A stretch of DNA of 64,000 nt from Flavobacteriales bacterium (GTDB lineage: Bacteria; Bacteroidota; Bacteroidia; Flavobacteriales_F; PHOS-HE28), in contig JADIYA010000008.1 in NCBI GenBank assembly GCA_016705545.1, positions 62,001 to 126,000 of the forward strand. The letters are read 5' to 3'. Position numbers and translations under genes: made by a program. The notes under the pieces were generated by a model that was not told the origin of the DNA, ran no database searches, and was given only the letters and a program-made list of their open reading frames with translations. How positions within the stretch are numbered: position 1 is the first letter of the stretch; every line of letters starts with the position of its first letter. Of the stretch, positions 18,163 to 27,723 are shown piece by piece.

Positions 18163-19422
18163 TTACAGCTTGAACGCCTTCTTCACCGCACCAAGGGCGT
18201 TCAGTTCCTCCCACGGGAAGAGCTTCACCTTCACGGTCTTCTGCCGACCGGCGTTGTCGAATTGCTTGGTGACCACTTCGCTCTTGCGGCCCATGTGGCC
18301 GTAAGCCGCGGTTTCACTGTAGATCGGGGTGCGGAGCTTGAAGCGCTTCTCGATGAAGTAGGGGCGCATGTCGAACTCAGGCAGCTTGGCGATGGTCATC
18401 GCGATCGCGCCGTCGTTCATTTCCACCTTGCTCGTGCCGTAGGTGTTCACATAGAAGCCCACGGGTTCGGCAACACCGATTGCATAGGCTACCTGCACGA
18501 GCACCTCGTCGCATACGCCCGCCGCCACCAAGTGCTTGGCCACGTGGCGCGCAGCATAGGCCGCGCTGCGATCCACCTTGCTGGGGTCCTTGCCGCTGAA
18601 GGCACCGCCGCCGTGCGCGCCTTTGCCGCCGTAGGTGTCCACGATGATCTTGCGGCCCGTGAGTCCGGTATCGCCGTGCGGACCGCCGATCACGAACTTG
18701 CCCGTGGGGTTGATGTGGTACTTGATGTCCTTGCCGAAGAGGGCCTGCACGCGCTTGGGCAACTGCTTCACCACGCGCGGCACCAGGATGTTGATCATGT
18801 CATCCTTGATCTTCGCGAGCATCTTGGCGTCCTTGTCGAAGTCGTCGTGCTGGGTGCTCACCACGATGGCGTCGATCCGCAGCGGCTTGCCGTCGTCGGC
18901 ATACTCGATGGTCACCTGGCTCTTCGCATCGGGGCGGAGGTAGGGCATCTTGCTGTTCTTCTCGCGGCGGATGGCGGCGAGCTCGCGCAGGAGCATGTGG
19001 CTGATCTCCAGCGGCAGCGGCATGTAGTTGTCGGTGTCGCGGCAGGCGTAGCCGAACATCATGCCCTGGTCACCGGCGCCTTGCTCCTCGGGCTTCTTGC
19101 GCTCCACGCCCATGTTGATGTCGGGGCTCTGCTCGTGAATGGCGCTGAGCACGCCGCAGCTGTGCGCCTCGAACATGTACTCGCTCTTGGTGTAGCCGAT
19201 GCGCTCGATCACATCGCGGGCGATCTGCTGCACATCGAGGTAGGCCTTGCTCTTCACTTCACCGGCGAGCACCACCTGGCCGGTGGTCACCAAGGTCTCG
19301 CACGCCACCTTGCTGCTGGGGTCGAAGGCGAGGAAGTGGTCGATGAGGGCATCGCTGATCTGATCAGCCACTTTATCGGGGTGGCCTTCGCTGACGGACT
19401 CGGAAGTGAAGAGGTATGGCAT
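18163..19422 (-). CDS. metK: S-adenosylmethionine synthetase
   Basis: A 419-residue enzyme that makes S-adenosylmethionine from methionine and ATP in the cytoplasm. Family signatures are clear: [11 protein letters not shown] at 7-17 (ATP-binding His), [12 protein letters not shown] and GGGAFSGKD. The length fits the family with a small Bacteroidota-type extension. I start at ATG 19422, which places the motif at the normal position; the frame stays open to 19479 and runs into gldA. There are 61 nt between gldA and metK and no SAM riboswitch is visible there, so it may be co-transcribed with gldA. Confidence 0.97.
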   Translation of the reverse strand: MPYLFTSESVSEGHPDKVADQISDALIDHFLAFDPSSKVACETLVTTGQVVLAGEVKSKAYLDVQQIARDVIERIGYTKSEYMFEAHSCGVLSAIHEQSPDINMGVERKKPEEQGAGDQGMMFGYACRDTDNYMPLPLEISHMLLRELAAIRREKNSKMPYLRPDAKSQVTIEYADDGKPLRIDAIVVSTQHDDFDKDAKMLAKIKDDMINILVPRVVKQLPKRVQALFGKDIKYHINPTGKFVIGGPHGDTGLTGRKIIVDTYGGKGAHGGGAFSGKDPSKVDRSAAYAARHVAKHLVAAGVCDEVLVQVAYAIGVAEPVGFYVNTYGTSKVEMNDGAIAMTIAKLPEFDMRPYFIEKRFKLRTPIYSETAAYGHMGRKSEVVTKQFDNAGRQKTVKVKLFPWEELNALGAVKKAFKL

Positions 19423-19483
19423 CGGGGCGGGCGCTGTTTTGCGGGTCGCAAAGGAAACGTTTGCCGCGCAACCGATCAACAGG

Positions 19484-20392
19484 TCATTTGCCCGTGAGCT
19501 CCTTGAACACCTCCTCCAGCCCGCGCTCGCTCTTCTGCAAGCCCAGCACTTTCAGCCCGTGCTTCACGGCGAATTCGAAGACAGCCGGCCGCACATCGGT
19601 ACCGGCATCATGTGCGATGAGCCAGGTGTGGCCCTCCTTGCGCTTCGCATGGCGCACGCCGATGAGGCCCAACAGTTGGTTCGCGGCGGGTGATCGGTCG
19701 AACTCCACTTCGATCACCTCTTGCTCATGATGGCGCGAGCGCAAGCTGCTGGCCGTATCATCTGCGACGATCCGGCCCTTGTCGATGATGATCACGCGGT
19801 CGCAGATGGCCTCGACCTCCTGCATGATGTGCGTGCTGAGCATCACCGTTTTCTCGCGGCCGAGGTCTTTGATCAGCGCGCGGATGTCCACGAGCTGATT
19901 GGGATCGAGGCCGCTGGTGGGCTCGTCGAGGATGAGCACTTCGGGATCATGGATCAGCGCTTGCGCAAGCCCCACGCGCTGGCGGTAGCCTTTGCTCAAC
20001 TGGCCCACGCGCTTGTGCTGCTCGGGGCCGAGGCCTACGCGGTCGATCAAGTCGGTCACCAATGAAGCACGGTGCTTCAACCCATGCACGCCGGCCACGA
20101 AGTCGAGGTGCTCGCGCACGTACAGGTCGACGTAGAGCGGATTGTGCTCGGGCAGATAGCCCACGCGGCGACGCACCTCCATGCTCTTGGTGCGCGTGTC
20201 GAAGCCGCAGACCTCGGCCTCGCCATCCGAGGGCGGGATGAAGCAGGTCAGGATCTTCATCATGGTGCTCTTCCCCGCGCCATTCGGCCCCAGGAAGCCC
20301 ACCACCTCGCCCTTGCCGATGGTGAAGCTCACGCCGGCAAGCGCTTCCTGCTTGCCGTAGCGCTTGAACACATGGCGCACCGCGATGGACAT
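19484..20392 (-). CDS. gldA: GldA-type ABC transporter ATP-binding protein
   Basis: A 302-residue ABC ATPase. Walker A is GPNGAGKS (35-42), the signature is [13 protein letters not shown], and Walker B is [12 protein letters not shown]. The stretch [19 protein letters not shown] is characteristic of GldA, the ATPase of the gliding-associated GldAFG exporter. The permease genes gldF and gldG are not in this window, so the partner must be elsewhere. The start ATG at 20392 is only 4 nt after a TACTTTCG promoter element, suggesting a leaderless transcript. Confidence 0.88.
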   Translation of the reverse strand: MSIAVRHVFKRYGKQEALAGVSFTIGKGEVVGFLGPNGAGKSTMMKILTCFIPPSDGEAEVCGFDTRTKSMEVRRRVGYLPEHNPLYVDLYVREHLDFVAGVHGLKHRASLVTDLIDRVGLGPEQHKRVGQLSKGYRQRVGLAQALIHDPEVLILDEPTSGLDPNQLVDIRALIKDLGREKTVMLSTHIMQEVEAICDRVIIIDKGRIVADDTASSLRSRHHEQEVIEVEFDRSPAANQLLGLIGVRHAKRKEGHTWLIAHDAGTDVRPAVFEFAVKHGLKVLGLQKSERGLEEVFKELTGK

Positions 20393-20396
20393 GCGG

Positions 20397-20404
20397 CGAA
20401 AGTA
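20397..20404 (-). promoter_or_regulatory. -7 promoter element of gldA
   Basis: TACTTTCG on the minus strand followed by CCGC and then the ATG. The 4-nt gap is too short for a normal leader, so transcription probably begins at or next to the start codon. Confidence 0.6.
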
Positions 20405-20470
20405 GGCGACACGCGCAGGGCCGCACGACCGCTCCTGAAAGCGGGTGCTGACAAATCAGCGAGGATGGCG

Positions 20471-21220
20471 TCACTCCTTCGTCACCGTCGCCGCCAGGTA
20501 CTCCCGGTTCAACCGCGCGATGTGCTCCAGGCTGATCCCCTTCGGGCATTCCACCTCGCAGGCGCCGGTGTTGCTGCAATTGCCGAAGCCCTCTTTGTCC
20601 ATCTGCTCCACCATGGCCAGCGCACGGCGCTTCGCTTCAGGACGACCCTGCGGCAACAAGGCGAGTTGCGAGACTTTCGCCGCTGTGAAGAGCATGGCTG
20701 AGCCGTTCGGGCATGTGGCCACGCACGCACCGCACCCGATGCAGGTGGCCGCATCGAAGGCCTTGTCGGCATCGTGCTTCGGGATGGGCACCGCATTGCC
20801 ATCGACGAGGTTGCCGCTGGTGTTCACGCTCACGAAGCCGCCGGCTGCTTGGATGCGATCGAAGGCGCTGCGGTTGGTCGCCAAGTCCTTGATCACGGGG
20901 AAAGCCGTGCTGCGCCAAGGTTCCACATAGATGGTGTCGCCATCCTTGAACTTGCGCATGTGCAACTGGCAGGTGGTGATGCCGCGGCCCGGGCCGTGCG
21001 CCTCGCCATTGATGAAGAGGCTGCACATGCCGCAGATGCCTTCACGGCAATCATGATCGAAGGCGATGGGGTCCTTGCCTTTGCGCACGAGCTGATCGTT
21101 CAGCACGTCCAGCATCTCCAGGAAGCTCATGTCCTCGGAAACGTCGTGCACGGGGTAGGTCTCCATGCGGCCTTTGTCGTTCGGTCCGCTCTGGCGCCAG
21201 ATCTTCAACGTCAATTTCAT
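20471..21220 (-). CDS. sdhB: Succinate dehydrogenase/fumarate reductase iron-sulphur subunit
   Basis: A 249-residue subunit that passes electrons from the flavin to quinone. The N-terminal ferredoxin domain has CREGICGMC with a later Cys (GITTCQ) for the [2Fe-2S] cluster. The C-terminal part has [12 protein letters not shown] and [12 protein letters not shown] for the [4Fe-4S] and [3Fe-4S] clusters. I start at ATG 21220 ([10 protein letters not shown], as in homologues); an ATG at 21229 would add three residues. It is the last gene of sdhCAB. Confidence 0.96.
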   Translation of the reverse strand: MKLTLKIWRQSGPNDKGRMETYPVHDVSEDMSFLEMLDVLNDQLVRKGKDPIAFDHDCREGICGMCSLFINGEAHGPGRGITTCQLHMRKFKDGDTIYVEPWRSTAFPVIKDLATNRSAFDRIQAAGGFVSVNTSGNLVDGNAVPIPKHDADKAFDAATCIGCGACVATCPNGSAMLFTAAKVSQLALLPQGRPEAKRRALAMVEQMDKEGFGNCSNTGACEVECPKGISLEHIARLNREYLAATVTKE

Positions 21221-21281
21221 GTTGCCCATTTGGCTATCGGGTTGTGTCAGGTCGACCCGGAGGGTCGACGCTGCTGGAGTC

Positions 21282-23294
21282 CTATTTGTATGAACGTTGC
21301 GTCAGCTTCACTTCCTCGAACGTGAGCGGCTCCTTGTGCAGGTTCGCCTTGCCGGCATCGCCGGTCCACTCCCACGCGGCAACGTATGCGTAGTTGGCAT
21401 CGTCGCGCTTGGCTTCGCCCTGCTGCGGACCTTCGGTTTCCGCATATTCCTCTCGGAAGTGACCACCGCAGCTCTCTTTGCGGTTGAGCGCATCCACGCA
21501 CATCAGTTCGCCGAGTTCCAGGAAGTCGGCCACACGTCCCGCCTTTTCCAGCTCTTGGTTGAACTCGTTCGCCTTGCCGGTCACGCGAACATCGCGATAG
21601 AACTCCTCACGGATCTGGCGGATCTCAGCGATCGCTTCCTGAAGGCCCTGAGCGTTGCGAGCCATGCCGCACTTGTCCCACATCACCTTGCCCAGGCGGC
21701 GGTGGAACTCATCCACCGGCTTGCTGCCTTTGTTGTTCAGGAAGTGGTTGATGCGGTCAGTGACCTCCTTCTCAGCGGCATCGAACTCCGGACGCTTCGT
21801 GTCGATAGGCCCGGTGCGGATGTCATCGGCGAGGTAATCACCAACGGTGTAGGGAATCACGAAGTACCCATCGGCCAGACCTTGCATCAACGCTGATGCA
21901 CCCAACCGATTCGCGCCATGATCGCTGAAGTTCGCTTCGCCGAGCGCGAACAGGCCGGGCACGGTGGTCTGCAGGTTGTAATCGACCCAGAGGCCGCCCA
22001 TGGTGTAGTGAACCGCAGGGTAGATCTTCATCGCGTGGTCGTAGGGATTCTCGCCGACGATGTTCTCATACATGTCGAAGAGGTTCCCGTACTTCTCGCT
22101 CACCACGGCACGGCCGAGCTCGGTGATCTTCTCCTTGCTCGGGTTCTCGATCTTCAAGATGTTCGCCTGCTGCTTGCCGTAGCGTTCGATCGCCGCACTG
22201 AAATCCAGGTACACGGCCTCCCCGGTCTTGTTCACGCCATAACCTGCATCGCAGCGCTCTTTGGCAGCGCGACTCGCAACGTCGCGTGGAACCAAGTTGC
22301 CGAAGGCCGGGTAGCGGCGCTCCAGGTAGTAATCGCGATCGGCTTCCGGGATGTCGCTGCCTTTCTTCCGGCCATCGCGTATCGCTTTCGCATCCTCGAG
22401 GTTCTTCGGCACCCAGATGCGGCCATCGTTGCGCAGCGATTCGCTCATCAGCGTGAGCTTGCTCTGGTGCGTGCCGCTCACCGGGATGCAGGTCGGGTGG
22501 ATCTGCGTGTAGCACGGGTTGCCGAAGTAGGCTCCGCGCTTGTGCGCCTTCCATGCGGCGGTGACATTGCTGCCCATGGCGTTCGTGCTCAGGAAGAACA
22601 CATTGCCGTAGCCGCCCGTGCACAGCAGCACGGCGTGCGCGCCATGTCGCTCGATCTCCCCGGTGATCAAGTTGCGGGCGATGATGCCGCGCGCCTTGCC
22701 ATCAACGATGACGACATCGAGCATCTCGTGGCGATCGAACATCTGCACAGCGCCTTTGCCCACCTGGCGCATCAACGCGCTGTAAGCGCCCAGCAGCAGT
22801 TGCTGGCCAGTCTGCCCGCGCGCATAGAATGTGCGGCTCACCTGCACGCCACCGAAGCTTCGGTTATCGAGCAGTCCTCCGTAGTCGCGGGCAAAGGGCA
22901 CGCCTTGCGCCACGCACTGGTCGATGATGTTCGCGCTCACTTCCGCGAGACGGTACACGTTGGCTTCGCGAGCACGATAGTCGCCGCCCTTCACGGTGTC
23001 ATAGAACAAGCGGTAGGTGCTGTCGCCGTCGTTCTGGTAGTTCTTGGCGGCGTTGATACCACCCTGAGCGGCGATGCTGTGCGCCCGACGGGCGCTGTCC
23101 TGGAAGCAGAAGGCCTTCACGTTGTAGCCCATCTCGGCCAACGATGCGGCGGCAGCGCCACCGGCGAGGCCCGTGCCCACCACGATCACGTCGATGCGGC
23201 GCTTGTTGGCCGGCGCCACGATGCGCATGTGGCCCTTGTGGTAGGTCCACTTCTTGTCGATGGGGCCGGGAGGGATCTTGCTGTCTAATGCCAT
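21282..23294 (-). CDS. sdhA: Succinate dehydrogenase flavoprotein subunit
   Basis: A 670-residue FAD-containing catalytic subunit that oxidises succinate to fumarate. An N-terminal FAD-binding [15 protein letters not shown] is followed by the [15 protein letters not shown] region with the flavin-linking His and, later, catalytic motifs such as [15 protein letters not shown] and the Arg/His-containing [17 protein letters not shown]. The length is typical of the Bacteroidota fumarate reductase-like type. I start at ATG 23294 ([11 protein letters not shown]); the open frame upstream enters an intergenic inverted repeat. sdhC is upstream and sdhB downstream. Confidence 0.96.
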   Translation of the reverse strand: MALDSKIPPGPIDKKWTYHKGHMRIVAPANKRRIDVIVVGTGLAGGAAAASLAEMGYNVKAFCFQDSARRAHSIAAQGGINAAKNYQNDGDSTYRLFYDTVKGGDYRAREANVYRLAEVSANIIDQCVAQGVPFARDYGGLLDNRSFGGVQVSRTFYARGQTGQQLLLGAYSALMRQVGKGAVQMFDRHEMLDVVIVDGKARGIIARNLITGEIERHGAHAVLLCTGGYGNVFFLSTNAMGSNVTAAWKAHKRGAYFGNPCYTQIHPTCIPVSGTHQSKLTLMSESLRNDGRIWVPKNLEDAKAIRDGRKKGSDIPEADRDYYLERRYPAFGNLVPRDVASRAAKERCDAGYGVNKTGEAVYLDFSAAIERYGKQQANILKIENPSKEKITELGRAVVSEKYGNLFDMYENIVGENPYDHAMKIYPAVHYTMGGLWVDYNLQTTVPGLFALGEANFSDHGANRLGASALMQGLADGYFVIPYTVGDYLADDIRTGPIDTKRPEFDAAEKEVTDRINHFLNNKGSKPVDEFHRRLGKVMWDKCGMARNAQGLQEAIAEIRQIREEFYRDVRVTGKANEFNQELEKAGRVADFLELGELMCVDALNRKESCGGHFREEYAETEGPQQGEAKRDDANYAYVAAWEWTGDAGKANLHKEPLTFEEVKLTQRSYK

Positions 23295-23303
23295 GTTCAG
23301 CGG

Positions 23304-23385
23304 TGGGTTGGGGGTTGCAGGTTGGCAATGGTTGAGGGTTGGGGCCAACCCCCAACTTCATCAACGTTCAACCTGCAACCAACGA
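23304..23385. repeat. Intergenic inverted repeat, GGTTGCAGGTTG type
   Basis: Between sdhC and sdhA an ~80-bp imperfect palindrome has arms GGTTGCAGGTTG (23313-23324) and CAACCTGCAACC (23369-23380), with a second inner pairing GTTGGGG / CCAACCCCC around the centre near 23344. The strand bias (G/T-rich left arm, C/A-rich right arm) is very unlike coding DNA. It would fold into a long hairpin in the sdhCAB transcript. Confidence 0.75.
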
Positions 23386-23406
23386 GTGCCATGTGCGAGC
23401 GGCGCG

Positions 23407-24081
23407 CTAGCGGTTAACGAACATCCAAACCGGTATCAGTGCGAAGAGGATCGGGACCACCACGCCGAAGAAGACACCGACGCTCTTGATGATGGGCGTA
23501 TAGCGCGGGTGATTGAGGCCAAGGCTCTGGAAGCTGCTCTGGAAGCCATGCAGCAAGTGGAAGGCGAGCACCGCCATGGACGCCACGTAGAGCGCGACGT
23601 ACCACAGCTCGGAGAAGGCTGCCGCAACAACAGCGTAGAGATCCTTGTTGCCATCGGCATCGAGACCAAGGCCGCCCCAATGCATCTCGTACCAGAAGCG
23701 CTTCATGTGGATGACCAGGAAGACCAGGATCAGCGTGCCCAGCAGGGCCATGTTGCCGCTGGCCCAGCTGCGGTTGGCACCGGCGTTCTCCTTCGCGTAA
23801 CGCACCGGCCGCGCCTTTCGGTTCTGGAACGCGAGCAGGATGCCATCGAACGCATGGAAAAGGATGCTGAAGTAGAGCAGGTAGCTCACGGCCTTCACCA
23901 CCGGGAAGGTGGTCATGAACTTGGCATAGGCGTTGAACTTCAACTGGCCCTCCGGGCTCATGTCGAGCAACTGGAGGTTGCCCGCGAGGTGGGCGATCAG
24001 GAACACGGAAAGGAAAAGGCCCGTGAGGGCCATCCAGTACTTCTTCGCGAGTGAGGAACCGAGGATCGCTGATCGTGCCAT
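23407..24081 (-). CDS. sdhC: Succinate dehydrogenase cytochrome b subunit
   Basis: A 224-residue membrane anchor with five predicted helices. It binds the haems and quinone of succinate:quinone reductase. LIAHLAGNLQLL near residue 30 and ILFHAFDGILLAFQ near residue 95 contain candidate haem-ligand His residues, and VIHMKRFWYEMHWG near 145 fits the family. A single fused membrane subunit with gene order C-A-B is the type B enzyme usual for Bacteroidota. The first gene of sdhCAB; ATG 24081 is preceded by a TACATTCG element at 24124-24131. Confidence 0.94.
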   Translation of the reverse strand: MARSAILGSSLAKKYWMALTGLFLSVFLIAHLAGNLQLLDMSPEGQLKFNAYAKFMTTFPVVKAVSYLLYFSILFHAFDGILLAFQNRKARPVRYAKENAGANRSWASGNMALLGTLILVFLVIHMKRFWYEMHWGGLGLDADGNKDLYAVVAAAFSELWYVALYVASMAVLAFHLLHGFQSSFQSLGLNHPRYTPIIKSVGVFFGVVVPILFALIPVWMFVNR

Positions 24082-24123
24082 GATGCTCTAGCAACAACGA
24101 ACGGGGTGGAAGCGTTCGCGCGG

Positions 24124-24131
24124 CGAATGTA
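24124..24131 (-). promoter_or_regulatory. -7-like promoter element of sdhCAB
   Basis: TACATTCG on the minus strand fits TAnnTTyG and lies 42 nt before the sdhC start codon. Confidence 0.45.
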
Positions 24132-24151
24132 GAAGCCTGCGACGAACGCGT

Positions 24152-24169
24152 TCCTGCCAATCGGCAGGA
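24152..24169. repeat. Short palindrome TCCTGCC-aatc-GGCAGGA
   Basis: A perfect 7-bp inverted repeat with a 4-base loop, just after the end of the CapA-like gene. It has no U-tract on either strand. It shares the core words CCTGCC/GGCAGG with the palindrome at 30629-30647. Confidence 0.5.
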
Positions 24170-24173
24170 GTTC

Positions 24174-25726
24174 TCAGTCGTTCCGAAGGATCCGGCCATC
24201 CTCGTGGATGGTGATGGGGGCCTCAGGCACATCGGCCCGGGTCAATTCGATCACCTCCTTCACGGCCCGCCCCTCCTCATCGGGCACCGGCCCGCCCTCC
24301 CCTTCCTGCTTGACGGCGATCAGCTTGCCATCGATGAAGCGGCCCGTGCGGTCAATGCGGATGCGCGCGATGGGGGCCACGCCGTTGTGGCCGCTGAGGT
24401 TGAACGCGCGTAGGTGGCGAAGTTGCCGAGGCTGTATGCGATAAAGCGGTCCTTGTACAGGTCGATGGCGCGCGTGATGTGCGGACCATGGCCGAAGACG
24501 ATGTCGGCGCCAGCATCGATCACAGCGCGTGCGAAGGCGTATGGATCACCGCGATTCTCCCCGAGGAACTCCTCGTTCATCTTCTTGATGTGCCGATGGC
24601 CTTTGCCCTCGGCGCCGCCATGGAAGGAGACGATCACGATGTCGCTCACGCTGTCGAGCCCGGCCACAATGGACTTGGCGCCTTCGAGGTCGCGGAAGTC
24701 AACCGTGCCGGTGTTGGGCGCGAAGGCGCAGAATCCGTAACGCACGCTGTCGAGCGTGAATACGGCGGTTGGGCGTGAGAGCAGGCCAGCGTTGTAGAGT
24801 CCTAACGAATCGAGCACGCGCCGTGTGGCCATCCGGCCCGGTTCGCCGAAGTCCCCCACATGGTTGTTGGCCACGCTGAGCACATCGAAGCCTGCATCCC
24901 TCAAGTAAGCGGCATAATGCTCCGGCGACCGGAACACATAACAGCTTGCCGGATCCTTGCACTGCTTTGGATGGCCCTCGCCATCCAGCAGCACGCCTTC
25001 GAGGTTGCCGAAGGTGAGGTGGGCATCACGCAGGATCGAATCCACCGGCGAGAGCAGGTCGAGGCCGTCGTTGGGCGGCAGGAAGCCCGCCTCAGGGTAA
25101 TTGGTGCCGAGCATGATGTCGCCCACTCCGATGATCACGATCGTGTCAATGCGTGCAGAATCGCTCGGCAGGCTGTCATGCGCAAGCACGATGGCCGATT
25201 CCGCCTTGATCGGCGCCGCCTCACCAGGCGGCTCCATCGGTTCGGCTGGCCTTGCGATGCGCCCGGCCTTCACGAAGCGCTTGGTGTAATACTCAACGGC
25301 TGCGAGCGTGTCGTAGCGGATGCCGCGATGGCAGCTGTGCAGCATGCAGATGTCGCCCTTCTCGGTGACGCTGGCCACCATGGCCACGTGGCCCACTTGG
25401 TCCTTGCGCGCATCGCGCCCCTTGAAGAAGAGCAGGTCGCCGGGGGCGACTTCCGCGCGGTCGATGGTGGGAACCATGGCTGCCATGGCTGCCGAGGAAT
25501 GCGGCAGCGCCATGCCATGCTGGCCATAGATGTGGCAAACGAAGCCGCTGCAATCGAACGTTCCCGCGCCTTTGGCTTTGTAACGGTATGGCTTGCCCAC
25601 GTAGCTGTGGCCAATGGCGACGATTGAATCGGCCATCGATGCGGGCATCGGCACCTGTGGCTGAGCGCAGAGGGCCAGAGGCGCTGCGACCAAGCAGAGC
25701 TGAGCGATGCGGGCCGCGCTGATCAT
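24174..25726 (-). CDS. NlpC/P60 - CapA fusion protein, frameshifted near 3' end
   Basis: An exported two-domain protein. After a signal peptide (about 1-21) an NlpC/P60 cysteine-peptidase domain (about 30-155) shows DCSGF and GHVAMV, carrying the catalytic Cys and His. From about 205 on, a CapA/PgsA-type metallophosphoesterase domain begins with GVGDIMLGTNY and contains FGNLEGVL, VANNHVGDFG, SFHGGAEGKG and GHGPHITRAI. One base seems missing near 24404-24409: the reading frame from 25726 runs to a stop at 24320 with unrelated residues after NFATYAR, while homologous sequence (FNLSGHNGVAPIARIRID) continues in another frame to TGA at 24174. The intact product would be about 517 residues. It may be a real lesion or an assembly error. 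It lies next to polysaccharide genes. Confidence 0.85.
24402..24412 (-). other. Apparent 1-nt deletion (frameshift site)
   Basis: The frame encoding YAR ends at codons 24404-24412, while the continuation FNLSGHNGV uses a codon at 24402-24404. Inserting one base within the GCGCG run restores a single CapA-like frame down to 24174. Confidence 0.75.
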
Positions 25727-25730
25727 GCGG

Positions 25731-25738
25731 CGAAGCTA
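25731..25738 (-). promoter_or_regulatory. -7 promoter element of NlpC/P60-CapA gene
   Basis: TAGCTTCG followed by CCGC and ATG on the minus strand: the same 4-nt spacing as at gldA. Confidence 0.5.
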
Positions 25739-25798
25739 CCCTCGTGGGCACGACCTCAAGGGGTGCTGCCGCGGACGCAACGTGTTTTCACACCTTGC

Positions 25799-26548
25799 TC
25801 AAAGGCCTGCGTTCAGCAGCTTGCCGCTGCCGATGAGCTTGTGCAGGGATGGCCTCTCCAACGTGTTGCGGATGGCCTCCACATGGTTCATGTTGTGGCA
25901 ATCGCTGCCGAGCAACTCATAAGCGCCAGCATCGATCAGGCGCTCCGCGATCTCTTTCGCTGGACGGCCATAAGCGCCGGAGAGCGCCACGAGGTTCAAC
26001 TGGAAGAGCACGCCGCGGTCCTTCAGCTTCTCATACTTGGGGAAGTCGTTGTGCCAATAGGCGTAGCGCTCCGGATGCGCGAGCACGGGCTTGTAACCCT
26101 GTGTCTGCATCTGGAAGATGAGCGAGAGCAGCACCTGCGGCTCACTGATGAAGGGCAACTCGAAGAGCAGGAGCTTATCGCCGAAGGTGAGCACCTCGCC
26201 TTCCACCACCTTACGCTCCAGGTCGTGGTCGAGGTAGTACTCCGCAGCGGCATCCACTTCGATCTCCAATCCCTGCCGCTTCACCTCCGCGCGCAGCTTC
26301 TGCAGCCCGCCGAGGATGATTTCCGGCGAGTTCTTGTACCCATCGGCCATGCTATGCGGCGTGGTGATCACCTTGCGGTAACCGAGCCCGTGCATGGCAT
26401 GCAGCAGCTCCATGCTCTGCTCCAGGTTCTGCGCACCGTCGTCGATGCCCGGGATGAAGTGCGAATGGATGTCGCAGCGGAGCACGCTGAGATCCGCGGG
26501 GCCCATGGCCGGCTCCTTCTTCCCGAACAAGCCGCTGAACAGGCCCAT
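25799..26548 (-). CDS. CpsB/YwqE-type tyrosine phosphatase (PHP fold)
   Basis: A 249-residue PHP-fold phosphohydrolase. The metal-binding pattern is visible: DIHSHFIPGIDDGA (about 24-37), TTPH (about 61-64), LAHPERY (about 144-150) and GSDCHN (about 209-214). Such enzymes dephosphorylate the tyrosine kinases that regulate capsule or exopolysaccharide assembly. The ATG shares its A with the last base of the rfbB TGA (TGATG), indicating translational coupling. Open frame upstream of 26548 overlaps rfbB and is not used. No BY-kinase is present in the window. Confidence 0.88.
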   Translation of the reverse strand: MGLFSGLFGKKEPAMGPADLSVLRCDIHSHFIPGIDDGAQNLEQSMELLHAMHGLGYRKVITTPHSMADGYKNSPEIILGGLQKLRAEVKRQGLEIEVDAAAEYYLDHDLERKVVEGEVLTFGDKLLLFELPFISEPQVLLSLIFQMQTQGYKPVLAHPERYAYWHNDFPKYEKLKDRGVLFQLNLVALSGAYGRPAKEIAERLIDAGAYELLGSDCHNMNHVEAIRNTLERPSLHKLIGSGKLLNAGL

Positions 26549-27603
26549 CAGCGCTGCGCGTAATGTTCCTTGTAGTACTGCTGGTAAGCGCCGGTGGTCA
26601 GGTGCTCCAGCCATTCGGTATTGGCGAGGTACCAGTCGACGGTTCGCTCCAGGCCCACTTCGAAGGTGATGCTCGGTTTCCAACCCAGTTCGCGTTCGAT
26701 CTTGCCGGCATCGATCGCGTAGCGCAGGTCGTGCCCGGCGCGGTCGGTGACGTACGTGATGAGCTTGGCGCTCTCCCCTGCCGCGCGGCCGAGCTTCTTG
26801 TCCATGATCGAGCAGAGCAGATGCACCAGGTCGATGTTCTTCCACTCGTTGTGCCCGCCGATGTTGTAGGTCTCGCCGTTCTTCCCATTGTGGAAAATGG
26901 TGTCGATGGCCGAGGCGTGGTCCTCCACCCAGAGCCAGTCGCGCACGTTCTCACCCTTGCCGTACACGGGCAAGGGCTTGCTGTTGCGGAGGTTGTTGAT
27001 CATGAGCGGGATCAGCTTCTCCGGAAAGTGATGGCTTCCGTAGTTGTTGCTGCAATTGCTCACCACGAAGGGCAGCTTGTAGGTGTTGCCGTATGCCCGA
27101 ACGAAGTGATCACTGGCGGCCTTGCTGGCGCTGTAAGGGCTCTGCGGGTCGTAAGGCGTGGTCTCCAGGAAGAGGCTGTCGTCGTGCAGTGAGCCATAGA
27201 CCTCATCGGTGCTCACGTGGTAGAAGCGCTTGCCCTCCATGGCGCTCTTCCACGCCTCCTTCGCTGCATTGAGCAGGGTCACCGTGCCGAACACATTCGT
27301 GCGCACGAATGACAGCGGATCCGTGATGCTGCGGTCCACATGGCTCTCGGCGGCGAGGTGGATGATGCCATCGATGCCATGCTCCTTGATCACCTTGGCC
27401 ACTGCCTCCGCATCGCAGATATCGGCCTTCACGAAGGTGTAGTTGGGCGCGTTCTCGATGTCGCGCAGGTTCTCCAGGTTGCCCGCATAGGTGAGTGCAT
27501 CGAGGTTGATGATGCGGTACTGCGGGTACTTGTTCACGAAGCGGCGCACCACATGGCTGCCGATGAATCCGGCGCCGCCGGTGATGAGGAGGTTGCGTTG
27601 CAT
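26548..27603 (-). CDS. rfbB: dTDP-glucose 4,6-dehydratase
   Basis: A 351-residue extended short-chain dehydrogenase. It converts dTDP-glucose to dTDP-4-keto-6-deoxyglucose, the entry to dTDP-rhamnose and related sugars. The NAD motif GGAGFIGSH (9-17), STDEVYG with catalytic Thr-Asp-Glu (about 133-139) and YSASKAASDH with Tyr-x3-Lys (about 160) are visible. The remaining dTDP-rhamnose genes (rfbACD) are not in this window. It is followed directly by the phosphatase gene. Confidence 0.95.
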   Translation of the reverse strand: MQRNLLITGGAGFIGSHVVRRFVNKYPQYRIINLDALTYAGNLENLRDIENAPNYTFVKADICDAEAVAKVIKEHGIDGIIHLAAESHVDRSITDPLSFVRTNVFGTVTLLNAAKEAWKSAMEGKRFYHVSTDEVYGSLHDDSLFLETTPYDPQSPYSASKAASDHFVRAYGNTYKLPFVVSNCSNNYGSHHFPEKLIPLMINNLRNSKPLPVYGKGENVRDWLWVEDHASAIDTIFHNGKNGETYNIGGHNEWKNIDLVHLLCSIMDKKLGRAAGESAKLITYVTDRAGHDLRYAIDAGKIERELGWKPSITFEVGLERTVDWYLANTEWLEHLTTGAYQQYYKEHYAQR

Positions 27604-27612
27604 AGGGAGGGG

Positions 27613-27721
27613 TTATGCCGCGGAGACGCAAAGTCGCAGAGGGCCCAATGGCTCGAAGGAAGGCCGGCATCTGGCGGTGCCAGCACCCGATTCTCTGCGC
27701 CTCTGGGTCCCTGCGGCCATC
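27613..27721. repeat. Intergenic inverted repeat, CGCAGAG type, copy 1
   Basis: A ~109-bp element between rfbB and the WbpA-like gene. The left arm starts CCGCGGAGACGCAAAG and the right arm, read in reverse complement, starts CCGCAGGGACCCAGAG; about 19 of the first 24 positions agree. A related but shorter element is at 61331-61393. It is non-coding and would form a large hairpin. Confidence 0.7.
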
Positions 27722-27723
27722 TC

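Noticed and set aside
19423..19483. SAM riboswitch before metK
   Set aside because: Only 61 nt lie between gldA and metK, too short, and no SAM aptamer elements were recognised.
18262..19497. A 411-codon plus-strand open frame
   Set aside because: Antisense of metK; no family motif.
26549..26845. N-terminal extension of the CpsB-like phosphatase frame
   Set aside because: It overlaps rfbB and lacks conservation; the coupled ATG at 26548 starts the recognised PHP domain.
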